Shown: positions 49,631 through 61,135, counted from the first letter of the stretch. The stretch: 64,000 bases of DNA from Prorocentrum cordatum (GCA_963575745.1 CAUYUJ010003447.1:769728-833727), one strand, 5' to 3'. The notes: a model not told the origin generated them from the letters alone. A program made the numbers and translations.

Positions 49631-51185
49631 CTATTAGGGCCCTCGGGGCCCTCTTGGGCTCTCGTAGGGCCCTCGGGGCCTTCTTGTGAGCCTATTGGGG
49701 CCCTCTTGGCATCTCTTAAGGCCCTCGGGGCCCTCTTGGCCGCATTGGGGCCGTATGGGGGCCATCTTGGGCCGTTTTGGGCCCCTTTGGGGCGCCTCTG
49801 GGGCCGTCTTGGGATAATCTCTGGGGCATCTGAGGCCGTCTTGGGCCCGTCTGGGGGCCCTCTTGGACCGTTGCTGGGGCAGTCTTGGGGCCCTCTTGGG
49901 CCGTCTTGGGGCCCGTGGGCCGCTTCACCTGAAACAAAACATAAAAAAACTGGCCATGGGAGCCGCCCGGGAGCCGCTTCACTCGAAAAATAAAAAGGAA
50001 ACGCGCCATTAGACAAATCCCCCCGCGCCTCGCAACCCCCCTGGACCCCCCTAAGAAAGGCTTCGCCCCAACTCAACGTCACTCGCTCGTACCTCGCTCT
50101 TTCCGTCACCTGGGCCGGCAAGGACACGGAAAGAGCGCTTCAACAACTTGACCGAAATTACTCACACCACCGTTCGTCCTGGGAGCCTTGGCGTTGAGAG
50201 CTTGTTATGTCACCCCGCGCTCTTGGGAGCCTTGGTGTTCAGAGATTGTTGCGCTGCCGCCCGTTCCTGAGCCTTGGCTGGGTTTTGGTGTCAGGAACTT
50301 GTTACGTCACCGCTCCATGCTGGGAGCCTTGGTCTTATCAGCTTGTTTACGTCACCGTTCGCTCTTGGGAGCCTTGGTGTGAAGAGCATTTTGCGTTACC
50401 GATCGCTATATATTTGGCTTCTCCGAGCCTTCTTGGGAGTCATATTGCGGCCCTTTTTGAGCCCCTTTGGGGGCCTCTTGGGGAGACTTTCGGGTTCGTG
50501 GTCCCCCTTCTGGGGCCGTCTTGGGGCCCTCTTGTGCCGTCTTGGGCGCCTCTTGGGCCCTCTTGGCGCCCTCTTGGGCCGTTTTGGGGACCTCTTGGGA
50601 GCCTCTGGGGCCGTCTTGGGGCGGTCTTGGGGGCCTCTTGGACCGTCTCCAACGCCGTGGAAGCCGAAAAGCCGTGCATGCAAAACATATACGTTTTCCG
50701 AATGGAAGTCCATGATTTTCGCCTCCTGATGGCCTCGTCGGACGCCTCTTGGGGGCCTCTTGGGTCTTCTTTGGGTGCTGTGGGGGCCTCTTGGGAGCCT
50801 CTTGGGCCGTTTGGGGGCGGTCGTGGGGGCCTCTTGGGCCGTCGTCAACGCCGTGAAAGGCGAAAAGCCGTAGATGCTAAAAGTATACGTTTGCCGCAGG
50901 AAAATCTATGATGTTGGCCTCTTCGGGCCCTCTTGGTGGGCCGCCTCACATAAAAAAACAACAAAAAACGGGCCATGGGAGCCGCCCGGGAGCCGCTTCA
51001 CTCGGAACAATGCGAGGAAAACGAGCCATTAGACCAATGCGCCCGGGCCTCGCCCCTCCCCTGGACCCCTCCCTAGAAGGGCTTCGCCCCCTGCTCAACG
51101 TCAGTCGCTCGTACCTCGCTCTTTCCGTCACCCGACCGAGAGGCATTTCAGCCGCGTTGGGCTGGATCAAGCCGGGGAGCAAGGC
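49631..51185. repeat. Higher-order repeat block, right side of the copia insertion
   Basis: A diverged G-rich array (CCCTCGGGGCCCTCTTGGG, 49631-49920) is followed by a head unit near 50055-50200, the CTTGGGAGCCTTGGTGT tandem, G-rich arrays, and closing boxes at 50648-50702 and 50843-50896. A further head starts near 51075 and breaks off after CTCTTTCCGTCACCC. This matches the 36.6-39.1 kb block in order and orientation. Confidence 0.85.
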
Positions 51186-52520
51186 GGACTAAGCCAGATC
51201 GGACGTGACTTCAGCGGGAGTATGAGTATGCTGGACCAGCAAGACGAGCCCGACTCTGCTCCACGTGGGATGCACGAGGACATGCTGGTACTATGCGCCC
51301 CTCTTGGAAGCGCACGTCCGAACCGAGCATCTAGCACAAACGGATGCCAGTGTATCGCTACTCGGGCGCTGTGGCCAGAAAGCGCCTGTCGCCAAGCATA
51401 CGCCATAAGATTTCTGAGCGCACGCGTCGCCCCAGGGCGGCCGACACCCACTCAGTCGAAGTACGTTTGGGTGGTGCCGACTCGGCGTCCGACGGGCCAG
51501 GAATGCCCGAAGACAGCCAAGAAGGCTTCCAAGAAGCCCCCAGGAGGCTCGAAGATCCCCTCGAGAGGCCTCCTCCCGCGACGCCCCCAAAGAGGGCCCC
51601 AAGGCGGCCCCATCGGCCTCCAAGCGAACCCGCGCACCAGCGGGAGCGCCCCGGATCCACGACAGTCGGACCTAGGCCAGAAGAACATCCCTCAAGAGCA
51701 TGAGACCCTCCGTCGGCCAAAACACACGGAACGTCCAAGGGTACCCTCCCCAGGATGCGCAAAAACGTCCAACAAGCACAGAGAACACCAGGGTAACCCT
51801 CCCAGAGCCGACCTCGACCCTATACAGTAGGGGCTCGACCACAAGAAACCTTCCACGAGAAACCCAACCCTGGGACCCCAGGGCGGCCAGGGCGTGCACT
51901 GGCTCTCGGTGTGGGGGCGTCACGCTTTCCACTGCGGACCCAGCGAGACCCCAGGGAAACCCATGGCACCCTGAAAGGCAGGCAGCGCGCTTCTCGGCAC
52001 GGGCTGCCCCCTGCACCCCCGCTCCGACTCCGTGTCCGGGTGATGCCGACGCTGCCCTCTCGGGGAGCGGCGGCGGGCGGCCGCGCGCCCGCAGGAGGGA
52101 GGCCCCGCCTCTGCCCCGTTCGCTCCTGCTGCCGCCGCCCGCCGCTGCGCCGCGCCCTCGGCGGGCTGCCCCCGAAGCAGTGCCCTGCCGCTCGCCACCG
52201 CTCGGACGTCCCCCTCCCCGTGCACGCCTCGATCTCCTGCTGTCTTTTTGTTTTTGCCCGGCGATCCAGGGATGCCCCTGGATGGTCCTCGCCGAGAGGG
52301 AGATGCACAAGTCCGAGCGGTGCCGGGTGCCCGCCTCTCAGGCCGTGGATGCTGGCCCGACGAGGCGGAATGCCAGGAGAAGGCTGGGGCCGGGTCTAGG
52401 AGGTGATGACGACGACGAGGGAGAAGGAGAGGAGGGGGGCGACGACGAGGCAGGGGAGAAGAACACAGGAGAAGTGAAGGGAGGTGGAGGGCAAGATCAC
52501 TCAGAATTGCTTCAGGAAAT
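51186..52520. other. Unassigned interval with a short decamer-like patch
   Basis: 51480-51620 has diverged CCCAAGAGG-like words. The rest is GC-rich with Pro/Arg-rich frames on both strands (52000-52240) and nothing recognisable. Confidence 0.4.
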
Positions 52521-52529
52521 CGGGTCGAG

Positions 52530-52690
52530 TCGGAACATGAGCCGGATCGGTCCGCATCGGCAGGGAATCACACCACGATACAAAACAGCACATGCATACA
52601 TCGGCTGCATCGTCTCGCCAAGACATCGGATTCGCATCGAATCGGGTCGGGCTGGCTGGAATTGACGTCAAAGTCTGCCGATCGGATCGA
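52530..52690. repeat. GAATCGG-rich dispersed repeat, family F6 (diverged copy)
   Basis: Words GGATCGGTCCGCATCGG, CGCATCGAATCGGGTCGG and GATCGGATCGAAATC relate it to 54.49-54.69, 56.30-56.47 and 62.55-62.77 kb. Copies share direction but no terminal inverted repeat is seen. Confidence 0.45.
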
Positions 52691-52744
52691 AATCTACCCA
52701 TGGAGGGTGGATGGGGGATAGAGAAGAGGCGAGGCGAACGAACA

Positions 52745-52870
52745 ACAAATCCTACTCCTCCTCCTCCTCCGCCTCCTCGTCCTCCTCCCTTTCTCTCCCG
52801 ACTTCCCAGTCCCCCCTCCCCATGCCTTCTCTTCCGGCCCCTTCTCCCGCCTCCTCCTCCCCCCTCACCC
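52745..52870. repeat. TCC/CTC-rich microsatellite
   Basis: CTCCTCCTCCTCCTCCGCCTC followed by interrupted pyrimidine runs to about 52870. Confidence 0.75.
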
Positions 52871-53284
52871 ATACTCATCACTACAGGCCTTCTGCCGCTT
52901 GTCGAGCATATCCCGCAGCTCGCCCACGAGCATCGACTCACGGTTTGCCTTCTCCTCGAAGTTGTACATCGCCAAGGCGCGCTGGGAGCCAGGCCAATTG
53001 TTTCGCGCCAGCAAGGCTCGGAGATATACTGAACGACTGAAAAACCATGAATGCCCAAGTGCGGAGGTCGAGCCGATGCGAGAGGGCGGGATGAGGCGAG
53101 GCGTGGGGAGGAAGATTAAGAAGGACGTGAAGCATGAGGGGGTTATATAATGACGATGTCCAGAAAAGGGAGGAGATGGGGATGAGGAAATCTGAGAACG
53201 TTGGAACGTCGAGTGTGGAGACTCGTAGAGAAGAACTATGAAACTGGCCCGACCCCAATTAGGGGAACGCTTCTCGTTACATGG
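52871..53284. other. Unassigned interval, no gene recognised
   Basis: Mixed sequence with short frames on both strands. I see no repeat unit. Confidence 0.45.
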
Positions 53285-53585
53285 GCGCACTGCTTGGTAT
53301 TGCTGGGCGTTGCCTGCCTTTGTTTCGTATGGATTTGTGTTGATTGGCATAGTTTATATTGATTTGGCGCTGCTTTGCATTGTTTGGCTTTGCGTTGCCT
53401 GGCATTGCTTAGCGTTGTTTGGCATTGCTTAGCATTGCTTAGCGTTGCTTGGTGTTGTGTGGCATTGCTTGGCGTTGAATGGCGTTGCTCGTCATTGCTT
53501 GGCATTATGTTGCGCTCCTTCGCATTGCTTGGCATCGCGTGGCATGTCTTGGCGTTGCTCGGCGTTGCTTGGCATTGCGCTTGGA
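53285..53585. repeat. 10-bp tandem array GGCATTGCTT
   Basis: About 30 units of exactly 10 bp, with variants GGCGTTGCTT, AGCGTTGCTT and GGCATTATGT. The first third is more diverged (TTTGTTTCGT, TGGATTTGTG). It is T/G-rich and A-poor on the plus strand. Confidence 0.9.
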
Positions 53586-53639
53586 AAGAAGACCAAGCAA
53601 TCCATGGAATGCAGTCCATGAACAAAAAGACCTAGTCAC

Positions 53640-54170
53640 CCAGTCAATGCAACAAGGACACCAGGCCAAAGAAACTGTGAAACGCAGCAAGGCAACAAGA
53701 CCAAGCAGCCTGGAGCAACGCCACGGTAAGGACTCAAGATCGAGCAATACCGGGGAACGCCTGCGGAGTGGAACGGGGCCAAACAACCCCCCGAGAAACG
53801 CCACTCTCAACAAACACCACCTCGAGCAACCACGAGGAACACCGGCCGGCTAAGCGGGGCACCCACTGTGAGGAGAGAGTGCCGGGCAACCTCGAGGAAC
53901 GGCATTGCAAGGAAGCGCGATCAAAAAAACCTCGAGGAGACAGTGCTGGGCAACCTCGAAGAACGCTTCTGTGAGGAGACACGATCAACCAGCCCGAAGA
54001 ACGCTGGCCAGCCAGGCCCCGCACCCACTGTGGGGGTGGCACGGTAAAGAGAGGAGGCCCCGCTGACCTAGCAAGCCCTAGGAACGGCACGGTAAAGAGA
54101 GAGGGCCAAACAGCCCCGAGGAATGCTGGCCAGCCAGGACACCCGCCCACCGAGTCTCTTTACAAGCAAG
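53640..54170. repeat. Irregular repeat with GGGCAACCTCGAGGAACG
   Basis: Variants of CAACCTCGAGGAACG, GCTGGCCAGCCAGG and GGCACGGTAAAGAGAG recur at irregular distances of about 30-60 bp. Two longer matches contain AACGCTGGCCAGCCAGG and AATGCTGGCCAGCCAGG (near 54000 and 54122). Confidence 0.65.
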
Positions 54171-54489
54171 TAGGAGACCCTCAGGCAAAGCCTGGTTGGG
54201 GAAATATTGCAGATCGCATCGAATCACACCGATCCCCCGGAGCGGTATTGTGCTGCTCCATTTTTGTTTCGCCTCATCGTCCTGTGTACTCCACCCTATC
54301 CTCCTCACTAATCACACGGAAAGACGTAGCTAATAATTGTTGTATTGCAAGGGTGACGGTGGGCAACAGCCGGCGGGCAAATCTCATGGACACCCTGCGG
54401 AGGTCTTCGTCCGTACAACATTGCTCTGCGTGTCCTGCTGATCCTTCCCTACTCATGATAATTCGTCGTCCGCGATCATCCCGTCTCCC

Positions 54490-54690
54490 AGAAACAATCA
54501 TAATCGAATCGAGAAATCGGATCGGATCGGATCGTGCCTCGGTGCCTCGGATCGAGCTGCATCGGCACGTTATCGAACAAATCGTGTCGGCTCGGCTGAG
54601 CCAAGATGCACAACAACGCCATGCGACCATTGGGCCGCATCGGAAAAACACATCGGACCGAACTGGGCCAGCCAGCCAGAAGCGACGTCG
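54490..54690. repeat. GAATCGG-rich dispersed repeat, family F6
   Basis: GCTGCATCGGCACG, CCAAGATGCACAACAACGCC and TGGGCCGCATCGG occur in this order, as they do at 62.55-62.77 kb and partly at 56.30-56.47 kb. Confidence 0.6.
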
Positions 54691-54699
54691 AGTCGGATC

Positions 54700-55269
54700 G
54701 GTCGGATCACTATGCTCACCGCCATCCTCGCCGTACTCCATCATTTCAGCCCCACGTCGTCCTCATTTCCCCGTGTTTCGGCAAGACGTAGGCGGCTCCT
54801 GAGGGAAGCGGGTCCTGGACCCCTGGCCACTCTGCCAGGACCAAAATGTCTTGCCCTGAGCTGTGCGTTGACCGGCCCTGGGCTCGTGGAGGGTTCCCGG
54901 AACCCGAAAGCGGAGGATGTCTGCAGGCCCTCAGGACCCCGTGACTTCGTGGCGATCATCATCCTCTCCTTCCTCTTCACCTCCTTCGTGCTCCCCCTCG
55001 TCGCAGAAGCCCGTGCGACCAGTCGCGGAAAAGGGAGGGGCCGTCCTTCTCCTCGGCCGAGTACACCTGGTTCTCCTTTCTGATACGCACGGCGTTCATG
55101 CGTCGATGCCTGGAGACGGCCCCTTCCCCCTGTCCGACGGCGCCTCCGCAACGGGAGGAGGAGCAGCAGCAGGAGCAGGAGGAGACAGGAGCATGGAGGA
55201 CGGAGGACAGCCGAGATACGCATGGAGGAAGCAGGAGGGCGAGAATAAGATGTGGTGACAGACGATGGA
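54700..55269. other. Unassigned interval, no gene recognised
   Basis: Mixed sequence with an AGGAGCAGCAGCAGG run near 55157-55190. Frames on both strands are unrecognised. Confidence 0.4.
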
Positions 55270-55304
55270 TTTGGGCGACCCTAAAGGCGGTCCAGCTGAA
55301 AGGG

Positions 55305-55480
55305 AGTGGTGCAATAGAGCTGGGGCAATTGTATTGTAATGCATTGCGCTGGAGAATTGTATTGCATTGTATTGCAAATAATGCGTTGCACGCGAAAATC
55401 CAGCAATACATTTGCGCTCCGGAATGTATTGCACGCCCCAAGTGCATTGCAACCCCACAAATCTATTGCACCAAATCTAT
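55305..55480. repeat. ATTGCA/TTGTATTGCA-rich segment
   Basis: Words ATTGTATTG, TATTGCA and GCATTGCA recur about 15 times in 170 bp with uneven spacing. This is similar in flavour to the 10-bp array at 53.3 kb but not the same unit. Confidence 0.7.
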
Positions 55481-56299
55481 TCCACTACCCCCTTGTCACT
55501 ACACCCCTTTTTGGGACGAGCCGAGATAGAGGGTGGAGGTCGACGGAAGTAGCGAGGAAGTCGGGAGCAGGGGGAAGGCCAATGGAGCACAAAGAAGGGA
55601 GGACCGCAAAGTGGCCAATTTGGATGAGAACCGGCAGGAGAACGACGCCGCGAGGGCGGCAATGGTAAGGTGCGGATGCGAAAATGAGCAGGTGGAGGAG
55701 AAACAAGAGAAGGGTGATAAAACGGATGCAGAACAAACACATACATAATAGAAACAAGGGGAAGAAAACACGGATCATGGCGCGGCACGACACGGCATGG
55801 CCAAACCGAGCATCCGGAAGGACGCGTGGGCGGAAGAGCGCACCCACGATTGGCAGCTCTTCGTGGCAATGCAAGAAACACCTGACTGAGTGATTTCGTA
55901 CACACAGAGCTTGACTGTGCAGCACGAGCAACGGAGCGCATCACGACTGCGAAGCAGGAAACGAGAGGGGATCGGGAGGGGGGGAGGAGGAGGACGATGA
56001 GGAGCGAACGGGCTAGAGTCACACGCAAGACAGCTTGTACACTGAAGTCGCCCACTGTTGTCGCGGGCGCCAACGTTTCCGGCGGCGTGCCCAGTTTTTG
56101 GGAATGCCGTCCGCATCGCACAAGACATGTTTGATCAAGGACGGGCTGGAGATTCGATTGTACAGAGCTGCGTGGCGTTCCGTCAGAATCGCAAGTCATT
56201 GTGCCGACGACGTTTTCTGCAACACGTCACTGTTGCGAACGAGGGAAATGTCCGAGTGGGGAATACCAACTAGGCGACGCAAACATTTGCAAAGGAAAC
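55481..56299. other. Unassigned interval, no gene recognised
   Basis: Purine-rich sequence on plus near 55530-55760 and mixed sequence beyond. No gene recognised. Confidence 0.4.
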
Positions 56300-56470
56300 T
56301 GTCCAATCTTGAGCACGGAGTCGAAATCGAATTTGATCGGCCGCGCCAACATGCACAATAACGCCATGCAAACATCGGGCCACATCTCATTGTCAGAACT
56401 CTGGAACTGAGCCAGATCGGGGGCGATCAACATCGAGATCGGATCGGAGCAATCAGATCTGGATGACCCT
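56300..56470. repeat. GAATCGG-rich dispersed repeat, family F6
   Basis: GTCGAAATCGAATTTGATCGG, CCAACATGCACAATAACGCC and CATCGGGCCACATC match the order seen at 54.5 and 62.6 kb. The right end GATCGGATCGGAGCAATC is also shared in part. Confidence 0.6.
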
Positions 56471-56990
56471 GCAGGGATAGGGAGAAAGAGAAGGCCTGAG
56501 GGGCACGGGCACGACTGGGAGGCCATTAGGGCGGAGAAGACGCTGCCTGAGACACGCGAACCACGAAGGCTAATGGACCACCGCATAGGCTCACAACAGG
56601 GAGGACTGAGAGATCTGAACCGTCGCACGGTCACAGACACACTGATGCATGCGCGCAGAATGATATGACGCGGTCTCAAAGCATGAGGAGCAAACAATAT
56701 ATGAATCTGAATCGGCATCTGCTGGACAAGGACCAAGATAGGCAACGAGGGAGCGTCTGGCGTCTAATGCGAGAGAAATTCTGGGCAACACGCGCTGTCC
56801 TGGAACCGCTCATGACGTATCCGAGGCTCTCGAGACCCTCGATCTGGTCAGCCGAAATTCCGACTTCTCCTCTGCGAGGGATACGCATGCCGCTTTTGAC
56901 GTACCTGTCTGGGCGTTGCCGTGGCGGGTTGCTTCTCTCGAACAGCCATGCGCAACGGATGATCTGAAAAAAAACGATCTCTCGCTGCAC
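56471..56990. other. Unassigned interval, no gene recognised
   Basis: Mixed sequence; short frames on both strands are unrecognised. Confidence 0.45.
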
Positions 56991-56994
56991 CTGT

Positions 56995-57360
56995 TCTCTC
57001 TCTCTCTCTCTCTGTCTTTCCCCCCTCTCTCTCTCTCTCTTTCTCCCTCTGTGCCTCAACATATGCTTCTCTAACTCTCTGTCTCTCTCTCTCTCTCTCT
57101 ATTGTTTTCTCTTGCTGGCCTTATCTCTCTCTCTCTCTCTCGTTATCTTCGTGTGTTGCTTGTTTGTGTATGTATCTCTCTCTCTCTCTCGTTCCGCTTC
57201 TCTCTCCCCCTATGTTTGTTGTTGTTCTCTCTCTCTCTCGCGTTCCCGTTCTTTCTCTCACTCTACCTCCATGTATCCCTCTGTCTCTGTCTCTGTATTT
57301 CTATATATATATATATGTATAGATTTATAGATTCCCCCACTCTCTCTCTCTCTCTCGATG
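56995..57360. repeat. (CT)n-rich region with short spacers
   Basis: Several CTCTCTCT runs (for example 56995-57022, 57084-57104, 57124-57142, 57225-57240 and 57338-57357) are separated by T-rich spacers. An ATATATAT run lies at 57302-57316. Confidence 0.9.
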
Positions 57361-57594
57361 TATGTATGCATGCGTATGTGTATATACATGCCCGACACCG
57401 TGCCGCTGGGCACGCAGTGGGCGTGTCCTCAAGTCCTGGGCCCGATCCTCCAAGCCTCATCCCTCGCTCTTGAGGAATATTGAAAGGGCCGGACCCTGAA
57501 TTCCGAAATCTCTTGGGTCTTCCGGCCCCCTTGGCTTTGGGAAGTAGCGCCCCCAAGACGGTCTAAGAGCGGCCCGAGTCGTCGAACGATCGCT

Positions 57595-58145
57595 CCTTGA
57601 CGCTCAAGATTGCCTGCCCAAGAGGCCTCCAAGACGCCCTAAGAGGCTTCTAAGAGGCCTCCCAAGAGGGCAAAGTCATTGACTGTCGTTCGATTGGTTT
57701 TGAAGTTTTTGAAGGTTTTGGTTTTCTCGCCGTCTCGGCTTCCCGACGCTCCCGACTGCCCTGGACGCCCCCACGATCACCCCAAGACGGCCCAAGAGGC
57801 CTCCAAGAGGGCCCAAAGACGGCCAAAGAGGGTCCCAAGACGGCCCAAGAGGAGCCCGAGACAGCCCAATATGCCCACAAAACGGCTGCAAGAGGGGGCC
57901 CAGATGGGGAACCCGAACGGACAATTCGAGCCCTCAGCTCCGAGGGGCCGCCAGGATGCCCCAAGAGGCCCCAAGAGGCCGCAAGAGGCTCCCAAGAGGC
58001 CCCCGAGAGGCCCCCAAGAGGCTCCCAAGAGGCCCCCGAGAGGCCCCCGAGAGGCCCCCAAGAGGCTCCCAAGAGGCCCCCAAACTGCTCCCAAGAGGCC
58101 CCCGAGAGCGCTCCGAAGTGACCCGAAGAAGCATCCCTGGGAACT
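57595..58145. repeat. C-rich decamer array (CCCAAGAGGC type)
   Basis: CCAAGAGGCCCC, CTCCCAAGAGGC and CCCGAGAGGCC repeat at about 10-11 bp with the same 21-bp pairing as the G-rich arrays, but in the opposite orientation. The central part (57955-58110) is the most regular of the C-rich arrays. Confidence 0.85.
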
Positions 58146-58244
58146 CTGACCCAAAACCCAGGCGCGGTGGCGCGATGGGCTAAAGGCCATCTGCCATCAG
58201 TATGAATATGTCCCTCACTCCGGCCCCCGTGTCTCAGTATCTCT

Positions 58245-58335
58245 CCTTCTCTCTCTCTCTCTCTAGCCCGTGCTCCCTCTCTCTCTCTCTCTCTGCATGC
58301 GCCTGCCAAATTGATTGTCTGTCCCTCTCTCCCTC
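58245..58335. repeat. (CT)n microsatellite
   Basis: CTCTCTCTCT runs with short interruptions (CTAGCCCGTG, GCATGCGCC). Confidence 0.9.
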
Positions 58336-58439
58336 TCTAACTCCATGTTTATTCCCAACCATCCTGTGGCGTTGGCTCCTCGTTTTGAAGAGACCGTCCC
58401 CGCGTTCTCCTCCTCTTCCTCCTCTTCCCCATCCTCCCT

Positions 58440-59235
58440 ACCGTCCGCATGCGTCCCGCACACCCAGTACAGCGTTTCGTGGCCCCATAGGGAGCCCCAC
58501 CGAAGGTCCCAGTGCTACATTTCACATGCGTCCCGCACACCCAGTACAGCGCTTCGTGGCCCCATAGGGAGCTCCACGGAAGGTCCCAGAGCTACCGTCC
58601 GCATGCGTCCCGCACACCCAGTACAGCGTTTCGTGGCCCTCCTGGCCCTCCTCCCCCTCCTCCCTGCGTTTCACCCACCCAGTACAGCGTTTCGTGGTCC
58701 CACAGGGAGCCCCACCGAAGGTCCCAGTGCTACCGTCCGCATGCGTCCCGCACGCCCAGTACAGCGTTTCGTGGCCCCATAGGGAGCCCCACCGAAGGTC
58801 CCAGTGCTACCGTTCACATGCGTCCCGCACACCCAGTACAGCGTTTCGTGGCCCCATAGGGAGCCCCACCGAAGGTCCCAGTGCTACCGTCCGCATGCGT
58901 CCCGCACACCCAGTACAGAGTTTCGTGGTCCTCCTCCCCCTCCTCCCTGCGTTTCACCCACCCAGTACAGCGTTACGTGGCCCCATAGGAAGCCCCACGG
59001 AAGGTCCCAGTGCTGTACAGCGCTTCGTGGCCCCAGAGGGAGCTCCACCGAAAGTCCCAGTGCTACCGTCCGCATGCGTCCCGCACGCCCAGTACAGCGT
59101 TTCGTGGCCCTCCTCCCCCTCCTCCTTGCGTTTCACCCACCCAGTACAGCGTTTCGTGGCCCCATGGGGAGCCCCACCGAAGGTCCCAGTGACCGTCCGC
59201 ATGCGTCCCGCACGCCCAGTACAACGTTTCGTGGC
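58440..59235. repeat. 77-bp tandem repeat with inserted CCTCC segments
   Basis: CATGCGTCCCGCAC recurs at 58448, 58525, 58602, 58740, 58817, 58894, 59073 and 59200. Four of the seven steps are exactly 77 bp; longer steps contain an extra CTCCTCCCCCTCCTCCCTGC block plus a partial unit. Each unit also has CCCAGTACAGCGTTTCGTGG and GGAGCCCCACCGAAGGTCCC. The latter matches, in reverse complement, the 90-bp repeat at 7.1-7.6 kb. Confidence 0.9.
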
Positions 59236-59337
59236 CCCATAGGGGGAGAATCGCCGGAAGCGGCCAAAAAACTTCCGTTGCGATTGTTTAAACGCCGCGA
59301 GTATGTCTTGGAACCTGTCAGCTGCCTTTCACTTGCT

Positions 59338-59575
59338 TCTCGGAGTCCGCGCAGACGTCTTGGATCGGCGCTGGACCCCCCCCAACTCCGTGGCGCGCGG
59401 ATCGCACCAGGTGCTGCCAGGGGGTCCAAGCACCGGTCCAAGAGATCAGCGCGGACCTCCGAGACCTGGTGGTTATCAGCGCGGACCCCCCCCCCCTCCC
59501 TGGCGCACGGATCGCACCAGGCCAGGCGCCACCAAGGGGGGGCCCAGCACCGATCCAAGAGATCAGCGCGGACCT
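59338..59575. mobile_element. Two overlapping family F1 foldback elements
   Basis: The first copy (59338-59463) has left arm GGAGTCCGCGCAGACGTC, TTGGATCGGCGCTGGAC and right arm GTCCAAGAGATCAGCGCGGA, CCTCCGAG. The second copy (59443-59575) starts in that right arm and ends at CACCGATCCAAGAGATCAGC, GCGGACC. Both share the core CGCACGGATCGCACCAGG. The shared arm suggests a tandem or nested insertion. Confidence 0.75.
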
Positions 59576-59576
59576 A

Positions 59577-59694
59577 TGATGATGAGGAGGAGGAGGAGCA
59601 GGCGGGGGGAGGAGGAGGAGGAGGAGGAGGAGGAGGAGGAGGAGGAGGAGGAGGAGGACGACGAAGAGGAGGAGGAGGAGGAGCAGGAGGAGAA
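59577..59694. repeat. (GAG/AGG)n microsatellite
   Basis: A purine triplet array directly abutting the F1 pair. Confidence 0.95.
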
Positions 59695-60267
59695 ATGTGT
59701 TGTTATTGTCCAGCTCTCCGCCCCAATCATTTGCGCCCGGCCCGGGCGCTCTGCCATGGCGTCTCCCTCGCCGGGCCTCGGAGGGGAGGGGGCGGCCAGA
59801 CGGACGGCGGGGAGGGTGGCGCTGGCTGCGGGCGGCAGCGCCCCTCTCCTCCGGCCCTGTTCCTCCTGCTGCTGCGGCGCGCCCACGTGAGCGCCCCGCC
59901 GGCGCCCGTGAGATCCTCACGAGGTCCACGAGCCGAGCACTTCCGATAGGTGCTTCCATCAGGATGCCCTCTGTGCACGGCCGACTGTGGGCGACGCTGC
60001 TCGCCCTTCCCCTGCTGATGCTGATCCTCCTCATCCTCCTCCTTCATCTGTTCCTGCTGCTCCAGCTCTCGCGAGGGCGAGTGATGTCCGCTCGGTCGGA
60101 AGAAGTGAGTGGAACAACGTGGAGTAGGAAGGCGTTAACATGGATTTGGTTTCCAGAACGCCCTTTGAGCCGCAAAGAGCAGGAAAGAGGGGGGAACGCT
60201 CGACACTGTGAAAGATGAATGCACCTTAAGTCGATTGGGATATGGGAGCCCTGAAGTACCTACCTGA
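59695..60267. other. Unassigned interval, no gene recognised
   Basis: GC-rich sequence, with Leu-rich frames near 59990-60070 from CTCCTC/CTGCTG words. No reliable gene. Confidence 0.4.
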
Positions 60268-60470
60268 AACGACCGATGGGTTGGGGGGACCAGCTCAGGG
60301 GGTAAAACATCCTTGAATCGGCGATACATCACCGATAGGTCGGCGATATCCCCCCGACAGCGAATCCCCACGCTCCTGGGCGGGGTGGGCGATTGGGCCC
60401 TCATCGGCGATCAATGGGCGATTGGGAAGGGAGGATCCCCTAAGCCCCCCCCCGTGGCATTGCCCCTGAA
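60268..60470. mobile_element. Family F2 element (copy 5, near full length)
   Basis: The left part has GGGGGGACCAGCTCAGGGGG. The body has GAATCGGCGATACATCACCG, CCCACGCTCCTGGGCGGGG and CTCATCGGCGATCAATGGGC. The right end is CCCCCCGTGGCATTGCCCCT. The AGGGGCAACG left terminus itself is degraded. Confidence 0.65.
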
Positions 60471-61009
60471 GCTCGGTGGTACTCGGTAATACAGAAGGCA
60501 GGGGTCGTACCAAACACAACAGGAGCTCAATCGTCGCCATACGACACAAGCTCGTCGAGCCTCTGCCCCAAGGAGTGTCGTGCCCCCCGTCCCTCCTCGG
60601 ACTCGCTCCCTCCTCGGACTCGTTCCCGTCCTTGCTGTTCCTCCTCTCGGCTGCGCACGTGAAGCAGTTACCCTGAGGCGGCAGTTGGCGAGCGGCCGAG
60701 CAGCCCCAGGCGCGCTAGCCAGGCTCTGGTGGGGCCCCTGTGGGCCCGCACCAGGAGGCCTCTCTGGCGAAGGGCCACTCTCAAGCACAGCCGACCCTCC
60801 TCGTCCCGCCTCCACCCCGAAGTGCTGCCCCCGGTCATCGGACTTCGCGCGTCGCGCCCCGTGATGCGCGGTTACCTTCGCGCCCTCGCGCCCCTGACGC
60901 CGCCCCACGACCAGTCCAGTCCAGACCACGACGCGCCCAGGGAGAGGGAGGCCTCTGAGAGGCGCCGGGGGCGCCCAGGACAACTCGCCTGGGAATCGTT
61001 TCGAGATAA
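60471..61009. other. Unassigned interval, no gene recognised
   Basis: GC-rich sequence; overlapping frames on both strands are Pro/Arg-rich and unrecognised. Confidence 0.4.
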
Positions 61010-61135
61010 CGATAAAGATCACCGACAACGATCACAACGATAACGATAACAACGAGAACGATCACCACGACAACGATCACAACGATCGTTGTGATCGTTG
61101 TGATCGTTGTGATCGTTGCGATCGCTGTCGTGGGC
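61010..61135. repeat. Palindromic 9-bp repeat (AACGATCAC / GTGATCGTT)
   Basis: Units of AACGATAAC or AACGATCAC on the left turn into GATCGTTGT units on the right. Around 61083-61088 the two halves form a perfect inverted repeat of about 16 bp per arm centred on AACGATCGTT, with weaker pairing beyond. It could form a cruciform or hairpin. Confidence 0.8.

Noticed and set aside
58160-58185. tRNA A-box-like string GGTGGCGCGATGGGCTAAAGG
   Set aside because: No B-box and no cloverleaf could be found downstream; CT repeats follow.
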